Positions 16,590 through 24,667 of a DNA stretch of 56,568 nt are shown in pieces. Made by a program: the position numbers and the translations under genes. The notes under the pieces were generated by a model. It worked only from the letters and a program-made list of their open reading frames with translations, was not told the origin of the DNA and searched no databases. The stretch comes from Winogradskya humida (GTDB lineage: Bacteria > Actinomycetota > Actinomycetes > Mycobacteriales > Micromonosporaceae). Within the stretch, counting starts at the first letter, position 1, and every line of letters starts with the position of its first letter. The stretch is taken from contig NZ_BOMN01000025.1 in the NCBI RefSeq assembly GCF_016862215.1, forward strand, positions 1 through 56,568, read 5' to 3'.

Positions 16590-19385
16590 GTGACAGACCA
16601 GCAAGGCCACCTAGATCCGGACGGGCCCGATGCCGCGCTGCGCGCGGACATCCGTCGCATCGGAACCCTGCTCGGCCAGACCCTCGCGCGGCAGGAGGGC
16701 AAGCCGCTGCTGGACCTCGTCGAGGAGGTCCGGGCGCTCGTCCGCACGGACGCCCCGGCGGCCGCCGAGCGCCTCGCCGCCATGGACGTCACCACCGGCA
16801 CCAAGCTGGCGCGGGCGTTCTCCACCTACTTCCATCTGGCGAACATCACCGAGCAGGTGCACCGCTCCCGGGACCTGCGGCGCCGCCGGGCCCGTGACGG
16901 TGGCTGGCTCGATCAGGCCGCCAAGCTCATCGCCGAGAAGGGGGTGCCCGCCGACGAGATCGCCGCGGCCGCCCGCCGCCTCGCGGTGCGCCCGGTCTTC
17001 ACCGCGCACCCCACCGAGGCCTCGCGCCGCTCGATCCTGTCCAAGCTGCGCCAGCTGGCCGACACGCTCGACGCCGAGGCCAGCGCCGCGATCCTGTTCG
17101 GCGCGTCGGACACCAGCCAGTCGACCCGGCGCTTCGCCGAGCTGATCGACCTGCTCTGGCAGACCGACGAGCTGCGCCTCGACCGGCCGGACCCGACCGA
17201 CGAGGCCCGCAACGCGGTCTACTACCTCAAGGACCTCTACGCCGAGGCCGCCCCGCAGGTGCTCGACGACCTCGCGGAGACCCTGCGCCAGCTCGGCGTG
17301 GAGACCGCCCCGACCGCCCGCCCGCTGACGTTCGGCACGTGGATCGGCGGCGACCGGGACGGTAACCCGTTCGTCACCCCGGCGGTCACCCGCGACGTGC
17401 TAATGATCCAGCACGAGCACGGCATTCAGGCCACCGAGCAGGCGATGAACGCGCTGATCGACGAGCTGTCGGTCTCCCGCCGGCTGCGCGGGGTCTCGCT
17501 CGACCTCTCCGCCAGCCTCGCCGCCGACCTCGACGCGCTGCCCGAGGTGGCCGAGCGGTTCCGCCGGGTCAACGCCGAGGAGCCCTACCGGCTCAAGGTC
17601 CGTTGCGTCAAGGCGAAGCTCGCCAACACCCGCGAACGCCTGCGCCGCGGGTCCCCGCACGTGGCCGGCCGCGACTACCTCGGCACCGACGAGCTCGTCG
17701 GCGACCTCGAGCTGATCCGCGCCTCCCTGGCCCGCAACTCCGGCCAGCTCACCGCCGTCGGCACGGTCGCCTCGGCGATCCGCACGGTCTCCGCCTTCGG
17801 CCTGCAGCTGGCCACCCTCGACGTGCGCGAGCACGCCGAGAAGCACCACGAGGTGCTGGCCCAGATGTACGCCGAGGTCGGCGAGGTCGACGACTACAAC
17901 GCGCTGAGCCGCGAGGAGCGCACCAAGCTGCTCGCCACCGAGCTGACCGGGCGCCGCCCGCTCTCCTCGGCCGACACGCCGCTGACCGACTCGGCCCGCA
18001 AGACCTTCGACGTCTTCGGCACGATCCGCGACTCCCAGGACCGGTTCGGCTCCGAGGTGATCGAGTCCTACATCATCTCGATGACCCTCGGCGTCGACGA
18101 CGTGCTCGCCGCGACGCTGCTCGCCCGCGAGGCCGGCCTGATCGACATCCACACGTCCCGCGCGCGGATCGGCATCGTCCCACTCCTGGAGACGCCCGCC
18201 GAGCTCGACGCCGGTGGTGAGCTGCTGGACGAGATGCTGTCGCTCCCGGCGTACAGGGAGATCGTCAAGGCCCGCGGTGACCTGCAGGAGGTCATGCTCG
18301 GCTATTCCGACAGCAACAAGGAAGCCGGCATCACCACCAGCCAGTGGTCGATCCACAAGGCGCAGCGCGCGCTGCGTGACGTGGCGGCCCGGCACGGCGT
18401 CCGCCTGCGGCTCTTCCACGGCCGTGGCGGCACGGTCGGCCGCGGTGGCGGCCCCACCCACGAGGCGATCCTGGCCCAGCCCTACGGCACGCTCGACGGC
18501 GCCATCAAGGTCACCGAGCAGGGCGAGGTCATCTCCGACAAGTACACCCTGCCCGCCCTGGCCCGGGAGAACCTGGAGCTCACGGTCGCGGCGGTCCTGC
18601 AGGCGACCCTGCTGCACACCGAGCCCCAGGTCGACCTGAATTCCCTGGTCCGCTGGGACGCGGCGATGGACCTGGCCTCCGGCTCGGCGTTCAAGCAGTA
18701 CCGCGCACTGGTCGAGAACCCGGACCTCCCGGCGTACTTCTGGGCGGCGACCCCGACGGAGCTGCTCGGCGCGCTCAACATCGGCTCCCGCCCGTCCAAG
18801 CGCCCCAACGCCGACGCCGGCCTCGGCGGCCTGCGAGCGATCCCGTGGGTCTTCGGCTGGACCCAGACCCGCCAGATCGTCCCTGGCTGGTTCGGCGTCG
18901 GCACCGGCCTGACCGCCGTCCGCGAGGCGGGCCAGTCCGACGTCCTCAAGGAGATGTACGCCAACTGGCAGTTCTTCCGCACGTTCATCTCCAATGTCGA
19001 GATGATGCTGGCGAAGACCGACCTCAGCATCGCCCGCCGCTACGTCGAGACCCTGGTCCCCGAGGCGCTCCGCCCGATCTTCACCACGATCGAGGAGGAG
19101 TACGCCAAGTCGGTCGAGCAGATCCTCGACATCACCGGCCACGAGACCCTGCTGTCCTCGCAGCCGGAGCTCTCCCGCACCCTCGGCGTCCGCGACACCT
19201 ACCTGGAGCCGCTCCACCACCTCCAGGTCGCCCTCCTGCGCCAGTACCGCGACCTGGGCGAAACCGAACGCCAGATGGCCACGGCCCCGGGCGGCCGCCG
19301 CTCCCCGTCGGACTCGACGGCCCTGGAGCGAGCCCTGCTCACCACGGTCAACGGCATCGCCGCCGGCATGCGCAACACCGGCTGA
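16590..19385 (+). CDS. ppc: phosphoenolpyruvate carboxylase
   Basis: A 931-residue PEP carboxylase, the usual length. It makes oxaloacetate from PEP and bicarbonate to refill the TCA cycle. Visible signatures are FTAHPTEASRRS with the catalytic His140, the GYSDSNKEAGI motif near 571-582, the FHGRGGTVGRGGGP glycine loop near 608-621, and the C-terminal MRNTG. Start GTG 16590 has AAGGAG upstream. It is a single gene: a divergent lysyl oxidase lies to the left and a convergent GvpU-like gene to the right. Confidence 0.98.
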   Translation: MTDQQGHLDPDGPDAALRADIRRIGTLLGQTLARQEGKPLLDLVEEVRALVRTDAPAAAERLAAMDVTTGTKLARAFSTYFHLANITEQVHRSRDLRRRRARDGGWLDQAAKLIAEKGVPADEIAAAARRLAVRPVFTAHPTEASRRSILSKLRQLADTLDAEASAAILFGASDTSQSTRRFAELIDLLWQTDELRLDRPDPTDEARNAVYYLKDLYAEAAPQVLDDLAETLRQLGVETAPTARPLTFGTWIGGDRDGNPFVTPAVTRDVLMIQHEHGIQATEQAMNALIDELSVSRRLRGVSLDLSASLAADLDALPEVAERFRRVNAEEPYRLKVRCVKAKLANTRERLRRGSPHVAGRDYLGTDELVGDLELIRASLARNSGQLTAVGTVASAIRTVSAFGLQLATLDVREHAEKHHEVLAQMYAEVGEVDDYNALSREERTKLLATELTGRRPLSSADTPLTDSARKTFDVFGTIRDSQDRFGSEVIESYIISMTLGVDDVLAATLLAREAGLIDIHTSRARIGIVPLLETPAELDAGGELLDEMLSLPAYREIVKARGDLQEVMLGYSDSNKEAGITTSQWSIHKAQRALRDVAARHGVRLRLFHGRGGTVGRGGGPTHEAILAQPYGTLDGAIKVTEQGEVISDKYTLPALARENLELTVAAVLQATLLHTEPQVDLNSLVRWDAAMDLASGSAFKQYRALVENPDLPAYFWAATPTELLGALNIGSRPSKRPNADAGLGGLRAIPWVFGWTQTRQIVPGWFGVGTGLTAVREAGQSDVLKEMYANWQFFRTFISNVEMMLAKTDLSIARRYVETLVPEALRPIFTTIEEEYAKSVEQILDITGHETLLSSQPELSRTLGVRDTYLEPLHHLQVALLRQYRDLGETERQMATAPGGRRSPSDSTALERALLTTVNGIAAGMRNTG

Positions 19386-19404
19386 CCGATTTTCTGCAGG
19401 TCAG
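19382..19404. terminator. possible bidirectional terminator between ppc and the GvpU-like gene
   Basis: CTGACC (19382-19387) and GGTCAG (19399-19404) are complementary around an 11-base T-rich loop (gattttctgca). The arms overlap both stop codons of the convergent genes. The stem is only six pairs with no T tract beyond it, so it is weak. Confidence 0.3.
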
Positions 19405-19889
19405 GGGCGCTTGTTCGTCGTTCCCGGAGTCCATCCGGAGACGTCGGACAGGCGGCCCCGCCACAGCACCCCGTCGCCCGACGCGTCCTGGTTCGGGTGG
19501 TAGATCAGCGTGTTGCGCAGGTGGATGTAGCGGGTCGGTGCGGTAAGAGCGACATATTGCCGCTGGGTCATCTCGCCGCCGATGTCGCGGACCTTGGTCG
19601 CCTCGTGGGCGAGGTCCGACTGTTCCTTGACGTTCTCGGCCACGCCGACGTAGAAGGCGTCGGCGTGGTCGTTGAGCTCGCTGAGCTCCGCGAACCACTG
19701 CCACTGCGGGATCAGCTCCCCGCTGACCAGCAGGCCGTCCACGGTGAGGCTCAGGATCGGGCCGGGGTCGACAGGCTCGATGAGGTGGTCCATGAGCGTG
19801 ACGTAGGTGGCGAGCACGCTGTCGGGCTCGCCCCAGTCGGACCGCAGGGAATTGGGCACGGCCCTGACTGTAAGCCAGCAGCTGGTCAC
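19401..19889 (-). CDS. GvpU-like gas-vesicle accessory protein homologue (orphan)
   Basis: About 150-162 residues. The core matches my memory of Bacillus megaterium GvpU: LSLTVDGLLVSGELIP (GvpU: a beta-strand ending in xVISGTxIS), then KEQSDLAHEA, then a C-terminal TRYIHLRNTLIYHP and GVLWRGRLSDVSGW (GvpU: HFIHLKNTKIY...GKIFWRGKIAEVDG). GvpU in B. megaterium is linked to gas-vesicle clustering. No gvpA/F/J/L/N gene is in the window. The start is uncertain: GTG 19889 gives the longest frame, GTG 19859 (PNSLRSDWGEPDS) is an alternative. It could be a general cytosolic protein of the same family. Confidence 0.6.
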   Translation of the reverse strand: MTSCWLTVRAVPNSLRSDWGEPDSVLATYVTLMDHLIEPVDPGPILSLTVDGLLVSGELIPQWQWFAELSELNDHADAFYVGVAENVKEQSDLAHEATKVRDIGGEMTQRQYVALTAPTRYIHLRNTLIYHPNQDASGDGVLWRGRLSDVSGWTPGTTNKRP

Positions 19890-19963
19890 TTCTGGTGAAA
19901 ACGGGTGATCACCTCAGGGTTCGCTCCGGGTCATCACCGATCCCCGCAGGTGCGCGGCGTCCC

Positions 19964-19979
19964 TACTCTGAGTCGCGTG
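19964..19979 (+). promoter_or_regulatory. candidate leaderless promoter of the ABC operon
   Basis: TACTCT (19964-19969) is followed after seven bases by the GTG start at 19977, with no Shine-Dalgarno sequence between. This is the geometry of actinobacterial leaderless transcripts (a TANNNT -10 box 6-8 nt before the start codon). No good -35 is visible. Confidence 0.45.
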
Positions 19980-20891
19980 AGCCTCATCGTGACCCAAGGG
20001 TTGACCAAGACATACGGCGGGCGGGTGACCGCGCTCGACAACCTGACCGTCGATGTCGAGCCCGGCATCGTCGGCCTGGTCGGCGCGAACGGCGCCGGCA
20101 AGTCCACCTTCATCAAGATCATGCTGGGCCTGATCGCGCCGACCAGCGGCACGGTCCGGGTCTTCGATCTTGATCCGACCGTGCAGCCCGACCAGGTCCG
20201 GAACAGGGTCGGCTACATGCCCGAGCACGACGCGCTGCCACCGGACGTGTCCGCCGCCGAGTTCGTCACCCACCTCGGGCGGATCAGCGGTCTGCCGCGG
20301 ACGGCCGCGCGCGAGCGCGCCTCCGAGGCGCTGCGGCACGTGGGGCTCTACGAGGAGCGTTACCGGCAGATCGGCGGCTACTCGACCGGCATGAAGCAGC
20401 GGGTCAAGCTCGCGCAGGCGCTGGTGCACGACCCCGATCTGCTGCTGCTCGACGAGCCGACCAACGGGCTCGACCCGGCCGGGCGCGACGCGATGCTGGC
20501 GCTGGTGCACCGCATCGGCACCGAGTTCGGGATCTCCGTGGTGACCTGCTCGCACCTGCTCGGCGAGGTCGAGCAGATCTGCGACTCGCTGGTCGCGATC
20601 GAGGGCGGCAAGCTGCTGCGCGCCGATCGCATCTCGAACATGACCGAGGTCAGCGACGTTCTCGCGGTCGAGGTCTCGGAGGGTACGCAGGAACTGGCCG
20701 ACGCCCTCGAAAAGCTCGACCTGCCGGTGCGCGTGGACGGGCGGGTGCTGCTCGTGCCGCTCGAGCGCGAGGACACGTACGACCGGATCCTGCGGGCCGT
20801 CGCCGACCTGGATCTGCCGCTGCACCGCCTTGACCAGCGCCGCCACCGCGTGGCCGAGCTCTTCGCCCCGAGGGAGAAGGCTGATGTCTGA
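19977..20891 (+). CDS. ABC transporter ATP-binding protein (first ATPase of a two-ATPase operon)
   Basis: A 304-residue ATPase. Walker A GANGAGKST lies at 36-44, the signature YSTGMKQRVKLA and Walker B LLLLDEPTNGLDP near 150-165, and the H-loop TCSHLL follows. The last 90 residues are the C-terminal extension typical of ABC-2/NosF-type exporters. Start GTG 19977 appears leaderless. It overlaps the next permease gene by eight bases. The substrate is unknown; the linked radical SAM maturase suggests a peptide exporter as one possibility, while multi-subunit ABC-2 systems for drugs or membrane components are the alternative. Confidence 0.92.
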   Translation: MSLIVTQGLTKTYGGRVTALDNLTVDVEPGIVGLVGANGAGKSTFIKIMLGLIAPTSGTVRVFDLDPTVQPDQVRNRVGYMPEHDALPPDVSAAEFVTHLGRISGLPRTAARERASEALRHVGLYEERYRQIGGYSTGMKQRVKLAQALVHDPDLLLLDEPTNGLDPAGRDAMLALVHRIGTEFGISVVTCSHLLGEVEQICDSLVAIEGGKLLRADRISNMTEVSDVLAVEVSEGTQELADALEKLDLPVRVDGRVLLVPLEREDTYDRILRAVADLDLPLHRLDQRRHRVAELFAPREKADV

Positions 20892-21747
20892 AGCCAGCGT
20901 CATCCATGACATCGGATACCAGCGTTACGAGGGCCCCCGGCTCGGTCGCGGCGCGGTGTTCAACTCGCTCTACGTGCACGGGCTGCGCGCGGCGTACGGT
21001 TTCGGCCGCTCCGCCAAGGCCAAGATCTTCCCGTGGCTGGTGTTCGGGATCGTCAGCCTGGTCGCGGTGATCCTCGCGGCCGTGCGTGCCCAGACCGGTC
21101 TCCTGCCGCTGAACTACATCCAGTTCGCCGACGCGATGAGCTGGCTGATCATCTTCTTCGTGGCGATCGTCGCGCCGGAGCTCGTGTCCCGCGACATGCG
21201 CGCCGGGGTGCTGCCGCTCTACTTCAGCCGGCCGTTGCGTGCCGCCGACTATGTGGGCGCGAAGGTCGCCGCGATGGTGACCGCCGTGTGGGCGCTGCTC
21301 GCCGTGCCGCAGTTCATCATGTTCCTGGGCGCGGCCTTCACCGCCAAGCATGGCATGAGCGACGTCTGGAAGGAGCTCGGCGACCTGCTCCCGGCCTGGG
21401 GTTACAGCCTGTTGTGGGCGCTGCTGTTCACCAGCATCGGCCTGCTGATCGCGTCGCTGACCGGCAAGCGCGCGTTCGCCGCCGGTGGCATCGTCGCCGT
21501 CTTCCTGATGACCACTCCGGTGGTCGGGGTGCTCTCCATCCTGCGCTCCACCGACGCCCAGGAGCTCGCCGGTCTGGCCAGCCCGATGACGCTGGTCAGC
21601 GGCGTCGGTCAGTGGCTGGTCCCGGACGCCAACACGGGCCTGTTCATCGGCCGCTTCGGCCCGGTGTACCTCATCGAGGCGATCACGCTGATCGCCGGCT
21701 GCCTGCTGCTCCTGCTCGCCCGCTACCGGAAGGTGGCTTCGCTGTGA
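20884..21747 (+). CDS. ABC-2 type permease
   Basis: A 287-residue membrane protein with about six hydrophobic segments, starting after a cytosolic N-terminus (IHDIGYQRYEGPRLGR, a motif common in this permease family). The segment ELVSRDMRAGVLPLYFSRPLRAADYVGAK resembles the coupling region of ABC-2 permeases. The ATG at 20884 lies inside the end of the upstream ATPase gene, and its stop overlaps the GTG of the next ATPase (GTGA). It is part of a four-gene exporter operon. Confidence 0.9.
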   Translation: MSEASVIHDIGYQRYEGPRLGRGAVFNSLYVHGLRAAYGFGRSAKAKIFPWLVFGIVSLVAVILAAVRAQTGLLPLNYIQFADAMSWLIIFFVAIVAPELVSRDMRAGVLPLYFSRPLRAADYVGAKVAAMVTAVWALLAVPQFIMFLGAAFTAKHGMSDVWKELGDLLPAWGYSLLWALLFTSIGLLIASLTGKRAFAAGGIVAVFLMTTPVVGVLSILRSTDAQELAGLASPMTLVSGVGQWLVPDANTGLFIGRFGPVYLIEAITLIAGCLLLLLARYRKVASL

Positions 21748-22655
21748 CCACCGTGAACCTGCAGAACGTGTCGCGCTGGTACGGCAACGTCGTCGCCGTC
21801 AACGACATCAGCATGACCCTCAACCCGGGCGTGACCGGTCTGCTCGGCCCGAACGGCGCGGGCAAGACGACGATCCTGCACATGATGGCCGGGTTCCTCG
21901 CGCCGTCACGGGGCACGGTCACCGTGGACGACGCCCCGACCTGGCGGAACCCCGACATCTACCGCCGGCTGGGCCTGGTCGCCGAGCGGGAGGCCGTGCA
22001 CGGCTTCCTCACCGCCCGCGAGTTCATCGAGGCGTCGGCGCGGATGCAGAAACTGCCGGACCCGAAGGCCGCCACCGAGTGGGCGCTGGGCATGGTCGAG
22101 ATGAAGGACGCCGCCGACCGGCGCATCGAGACGTATTCCAAGGGCATGCGCCAGCGCACCCGGGTGGCGGCGGCGCTCGTGCACAACCCGCAGGTCCTGC
22201 TCCTGGACGAGCCGTTCAACGGCATGGACCCGCGCCAGCGCATGCACATGATGGAGCTGCTGCACGGCCTCGGCGACCAGGGCCACACGATCCTGTTCAG
22301 CTCGCACATCCTCGAGGAGGTCGAGCAGGTGTCGGGCACGGTCCAGGTGATCGTGGCCGGCCGGCTCGCGGCCTCCGGCGACTTCCGCCGCATCCGCCGC
22401 CTGATGACCAACCGCCCGCACGTCTTCGCGGTGCAGTCCTCCGACGACCGGCGCCTAGCCGTCGCCCTGATCGGCGAGAAGTCGGTCAGCGGCGTCGAGA
22501 TCGATGCCACCGGCATGACCGTACGGGCCGCCGACTACGGCAGCTTCACCCGCGCCCTGCCCCGCATCGCCCTCGACTCGGGCATCCGCCTGCGCAAGCT
22601 GATCCCGTCCGACGAATCCCTGGAGAGCGTCTTCTCCTACCTGCTGGAGGCCTGA
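21744..22655 (+). CDS. ABC transporter ATP-binding protein (second ATPase)
   Basis: A 303-residue ATPase with Walker A GPNGAGKTT (35-43), signature YSKGMRQRTRVA, Walker B LLLDEPFNGMDP and H-loop SSHILEEVEQ; a C-terminal extension of about 90 residues follows. GTG 21744 overlaps the upstream permease stop. The first ATPase pairs with permease one and this one most likely with the following permease, giving a heteromeric exporter with two nucleotide-binding and two membrane subunits. One base separates it from the next gene. Confidence 0.92.
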   Translation: MTTVNLQNVSRWYGNVVAVNDISMTLNPGVTGLLGPNGAGKTTILHMMAGFLAPSRGTVTVDDAPTWRNPDIYRRLGLVAEREAVHGFLTAREFIEASARMQKLPDPKAATEWALGMVEMKDAADRRIETYSKGMRQRTRVAAALVHNPQVLLLDEPFNGMDPRQRMHMMELLHGLGDQGHTILFSSHILEEVEQVSGTVQVIVAGRLAASGDFRRIRRLMTNRPHVFAVQSSDDRRLAVALIGEKSVSGVEIDATGMTVRAADYGSFTRALPRIALDSGIRLRKLIPSDESLESVFSYLLEA

Positions 22656-22656
22656 C

Positions 22657-23367
22657 ATGTCGACCGTCGCCTGGATCACGGCGCGGGGCCTGTTCGGCCG
22701 CCGTCGTGCCCTGCTCCTGCTGCCGCTGCCACTCCTGCTGATCGGCCTGGCCGCGCTCTGCCGCGCGGCCGGCGTCGCGCCCTCCGACTGGGGTGTCCCG
22801 GTCCTCGTCGGGCTCGGGCTGGCCGTGGTCCTCCCGGTGATCTCGCTGATCGTGGGCACCGGCGTGCTCGGCTCCGAGGTGGACGACGGCACCATCGTGC
22901 ACATCCTCACCAAGCCGCTCCCCCGCCGCGACATCATCCTCGCGAAGCTCGGCGTGGCGGTCGGCGTCAGCGCTCTCAGCTCGGCGATCCCGTTGTTCGT
23001 CGCGGGCTGGCTCGCCGACTCCGTAGGTTTCGGCTTGGCTCTCGCCGTGGCGGCCGTGGTCGGCGCATTCGCGTACTCCGCGCTGTTCCTGCTGCTCAGC
23101 CTCCTGACCCGCCGCCCGGTCCTGCTCGGCCTGGTCTACATCCTGGTCTGGGAAGGCCTGCTGGGCCGGTTCGTCAGCGGCACCCGGGTACTCTCGATCG
23201 AGCAGTACGTCATCACGATCGCCGACAAGATCGAGCCGACCACACTGCTCGAATCCAAGGTCTCCCTGCCGGTCGCGGTGATCATGGCGGCCATCTTCAT
23301 CCTGGGCTGCGCCATCGCCTCTGTCGACCGGCTCCGGAGCTTCTCCATGGCGGGCGAGACAAGCTGA
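22657..23367 (+). CDS. ABC-2 type permease (second permease)
   Basis: A 236-residue protein with about six membrane segments. The cytosolic loop LGSEVDDGTIVHILTKPLPRRDIILAKL is characteristic of ABC-2 permeases. It begins one base after the second ATPase, and its stop TGA (23365-23367) overlaps a CTG that appears to open the radical SAM gene. It is the fourth exporter subunit of the operon. Confidence 0.9.
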   Translation: MSTVAWITARGLFGRRRALLLLPLPLLLIGLAALCRAAGVAPSDWGVPVLVGLGLAVVLPVISLIVGTGVLGSEVDDGTIVHILTKPLPRRDIILAKLGVAVGVSALSSAIPLFVAGWLADSVGFGLALAVAAVVGAFAYSALFLLLSLLTRRPVLLGLVYILVWEGLLGRFVSGTRVLSIEQYVITIADKIEPTTLLESKVSLPVAVIMAAIFILGCAIASVDRLRSFSMAGETS

Positions 23368-23408
23368 CCGAAATCCCGGATCCGCGATGGCCACATCGCG
23401 ATCTCGAC

Positions 23409-24557
23409 GTGGGCCGCCTCCGCAGCAGCGGGTGGCGGCCGACGCCGTTGCGGGAATTCGTGTTGAAGGTCCATCAGCGCTGCAATCTGGCCTGCGACTA
23501 CTGCTATGTCTACGAGCTCGCCGATCAGAGCTGGCGGGACCGGCCCAGGGTCATCACGCCGGCGCTCTGGCGGGCGGCGGCGCGGCGGATCGGCGAGCAT
23601 GCCGCTCAGCACGGGCTCGACCGGGTGCATGTGGTGCTGCACGGCGGTGAGCCGCTGCTCGCGGGAACGCGCCGGCTGGTCAGCCTGATCGGTGACCTGC
23701 GGGCCGCGATGCCGTCCGGGTGCCGGCTGACCGTCGGCATGCAGACGAACGGGGTCCTGCTCGACGACGCGATGCTCGACGCGCTGGCCGGGGAGGACGT
23801 CCGGATCGGGGTGAGCGTCGACGGCGTCGAGGAGGACCACGACCGGCACCGGCGTTTCCGCGACGGCGGGGGCAGTTACCGGGCGGTGGAGAGGGCGTTG
23901 CGGCTGCTCGGGGCCCGGAAGGGGGTTTTCGCCGGGCTGTTGTGCACGGTCAACCCCGCGGCCGATGCGGTCAAGACGTACGAGAGCCTGCTCGCGTACG
24001 CCCCGCCGGAGATCGATTTTCTGCTGCCCCACACGAACTGGGCGAACCCACCGGCACCGGGCCGGGCCCACGGCGCGTGGCTGGTGGAGGTCTTCGACCG
24101 CTGGTACGCGGCACCCCGGCAGGAGACCCGGATCCGGTTGTTCGAGGACGTCATGAGCCTGGTGCTCGGCGGCCACGGCCGGTCCGAGCAGGCCGGGCTG
24201 AGCCCCGTCGCCGTGGCGGTGATCGAGACCGACGGGTCGATCGAGCAGGTCGACTCGCTGAAGAGCGCCTACCCGGGTGCCGCCGCGACCGGGCTCAACG
24301 TGCTCACGGACCCCTTCGACGCGGCGCTGCGCCATCCCGGGATCGTCGCACGGCAGATCGGCGTCGAAGCGCTCGCCGAAACGTGCCGGCAGTGCCCGAT
24401 CCACCGCGTGTGCGGCGGCGGCCACTACGCGCATCGATTCCGGCCCGGCGACGGATTCCGCAACCCGACGGTCTACTGCGAGGACATGCGGCTCCTCATC
24501 GGGCATATCGGGCGTCGGCTGGCCGCGGACCTCGTCCCACTCGCCACTCAATGGTGA
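23409..24557 (+). CDS. FxsB-like radical SAM/SPASM peptide maturase
   Basis: At least 382 residues. The radical SAM triad is C25, C29 and C32 in HQRCNLACDYCYVYE; the SPASM-type tail has CRQCPIHRVCGGGHYAHRFRP and NPTVYCEDM, as in FxsB enzymes that build cyclophane crosslinks in FxSxx-ended peptides. No FxsA-type precursor is seen. The only standard start is GTG 23409, which has no Shine-Dalgarno sequence, but coding-like sequence continues upstream to a CTG at 23364 that overlaps the permease stop as CTGA. It therefore probably belongs to the ABC operon and may have 397 residues. It could modify an exported peptide encoded elsewhere. Confidence 0.82.
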   Translation: MGRLRSSGWRPTPLREFVLKVHQRCNLACDYCYVYELADQSWRDRPRVITPALWRAAARRIGEHAAQHGLDRVHVVLHGGEPLLAGTRRLVSLIGDLRAAMPSGCRLTVGMQTNGVLLDDAMLDALAGEDVRIGVSVDGVEEDHDRHRRFRDGGGSYRAVERALRLLGARKGVFAGLLCTVNPAADAVKTYESLLAYAPPEIDFLLPHTNWANPPAPGRAHGAWLVEVFDRWYAAPRQETRIRLFEDVMSLVLGGHGRSEQAGLSPVAVAVIETDGSIEQVDSLKSAYPGAAATGLNVLTDPFDAALRHPGIVARQIGVEALAETCRQCPIHRVCGGGHYAHRFRPGDGFRNPTVYCEDMRLLIGHIGRRLAADLVPLATQW

Positions 24558-24667
24558 TCCAGGTCACAACCGCCACGGAAAGGGCAGTAACGGAGGACCC
24601 CGCTCGACCTTGGGGAGCACGACTGAGAAACTGTCCCTCAAGTCACTGCAGGGGGAGTCTCAGGTGA
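24551..24667 (+). CDS. hypothetical 38-residue ORF, possible peptide
   Basis: An ATG at 24551 overlaps the end of the radical SAM gene and opens 38 codons, ending inside the first codons of the APS kinase gene. The C-terminal third holds two Cys (NCPSSHC) and it ends in RGSLR, which is not the FxSxx tail of classical FxsA. Its position directly after a peptide-modifying enzyme is the only reason to list it. There is no clear Shine-Dalgarno sequence. It may be noise. Confidence 0.15.
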   Translation: MVIQVTTATERAVTEDPARPWGARLRNCPSSHCRGSLR

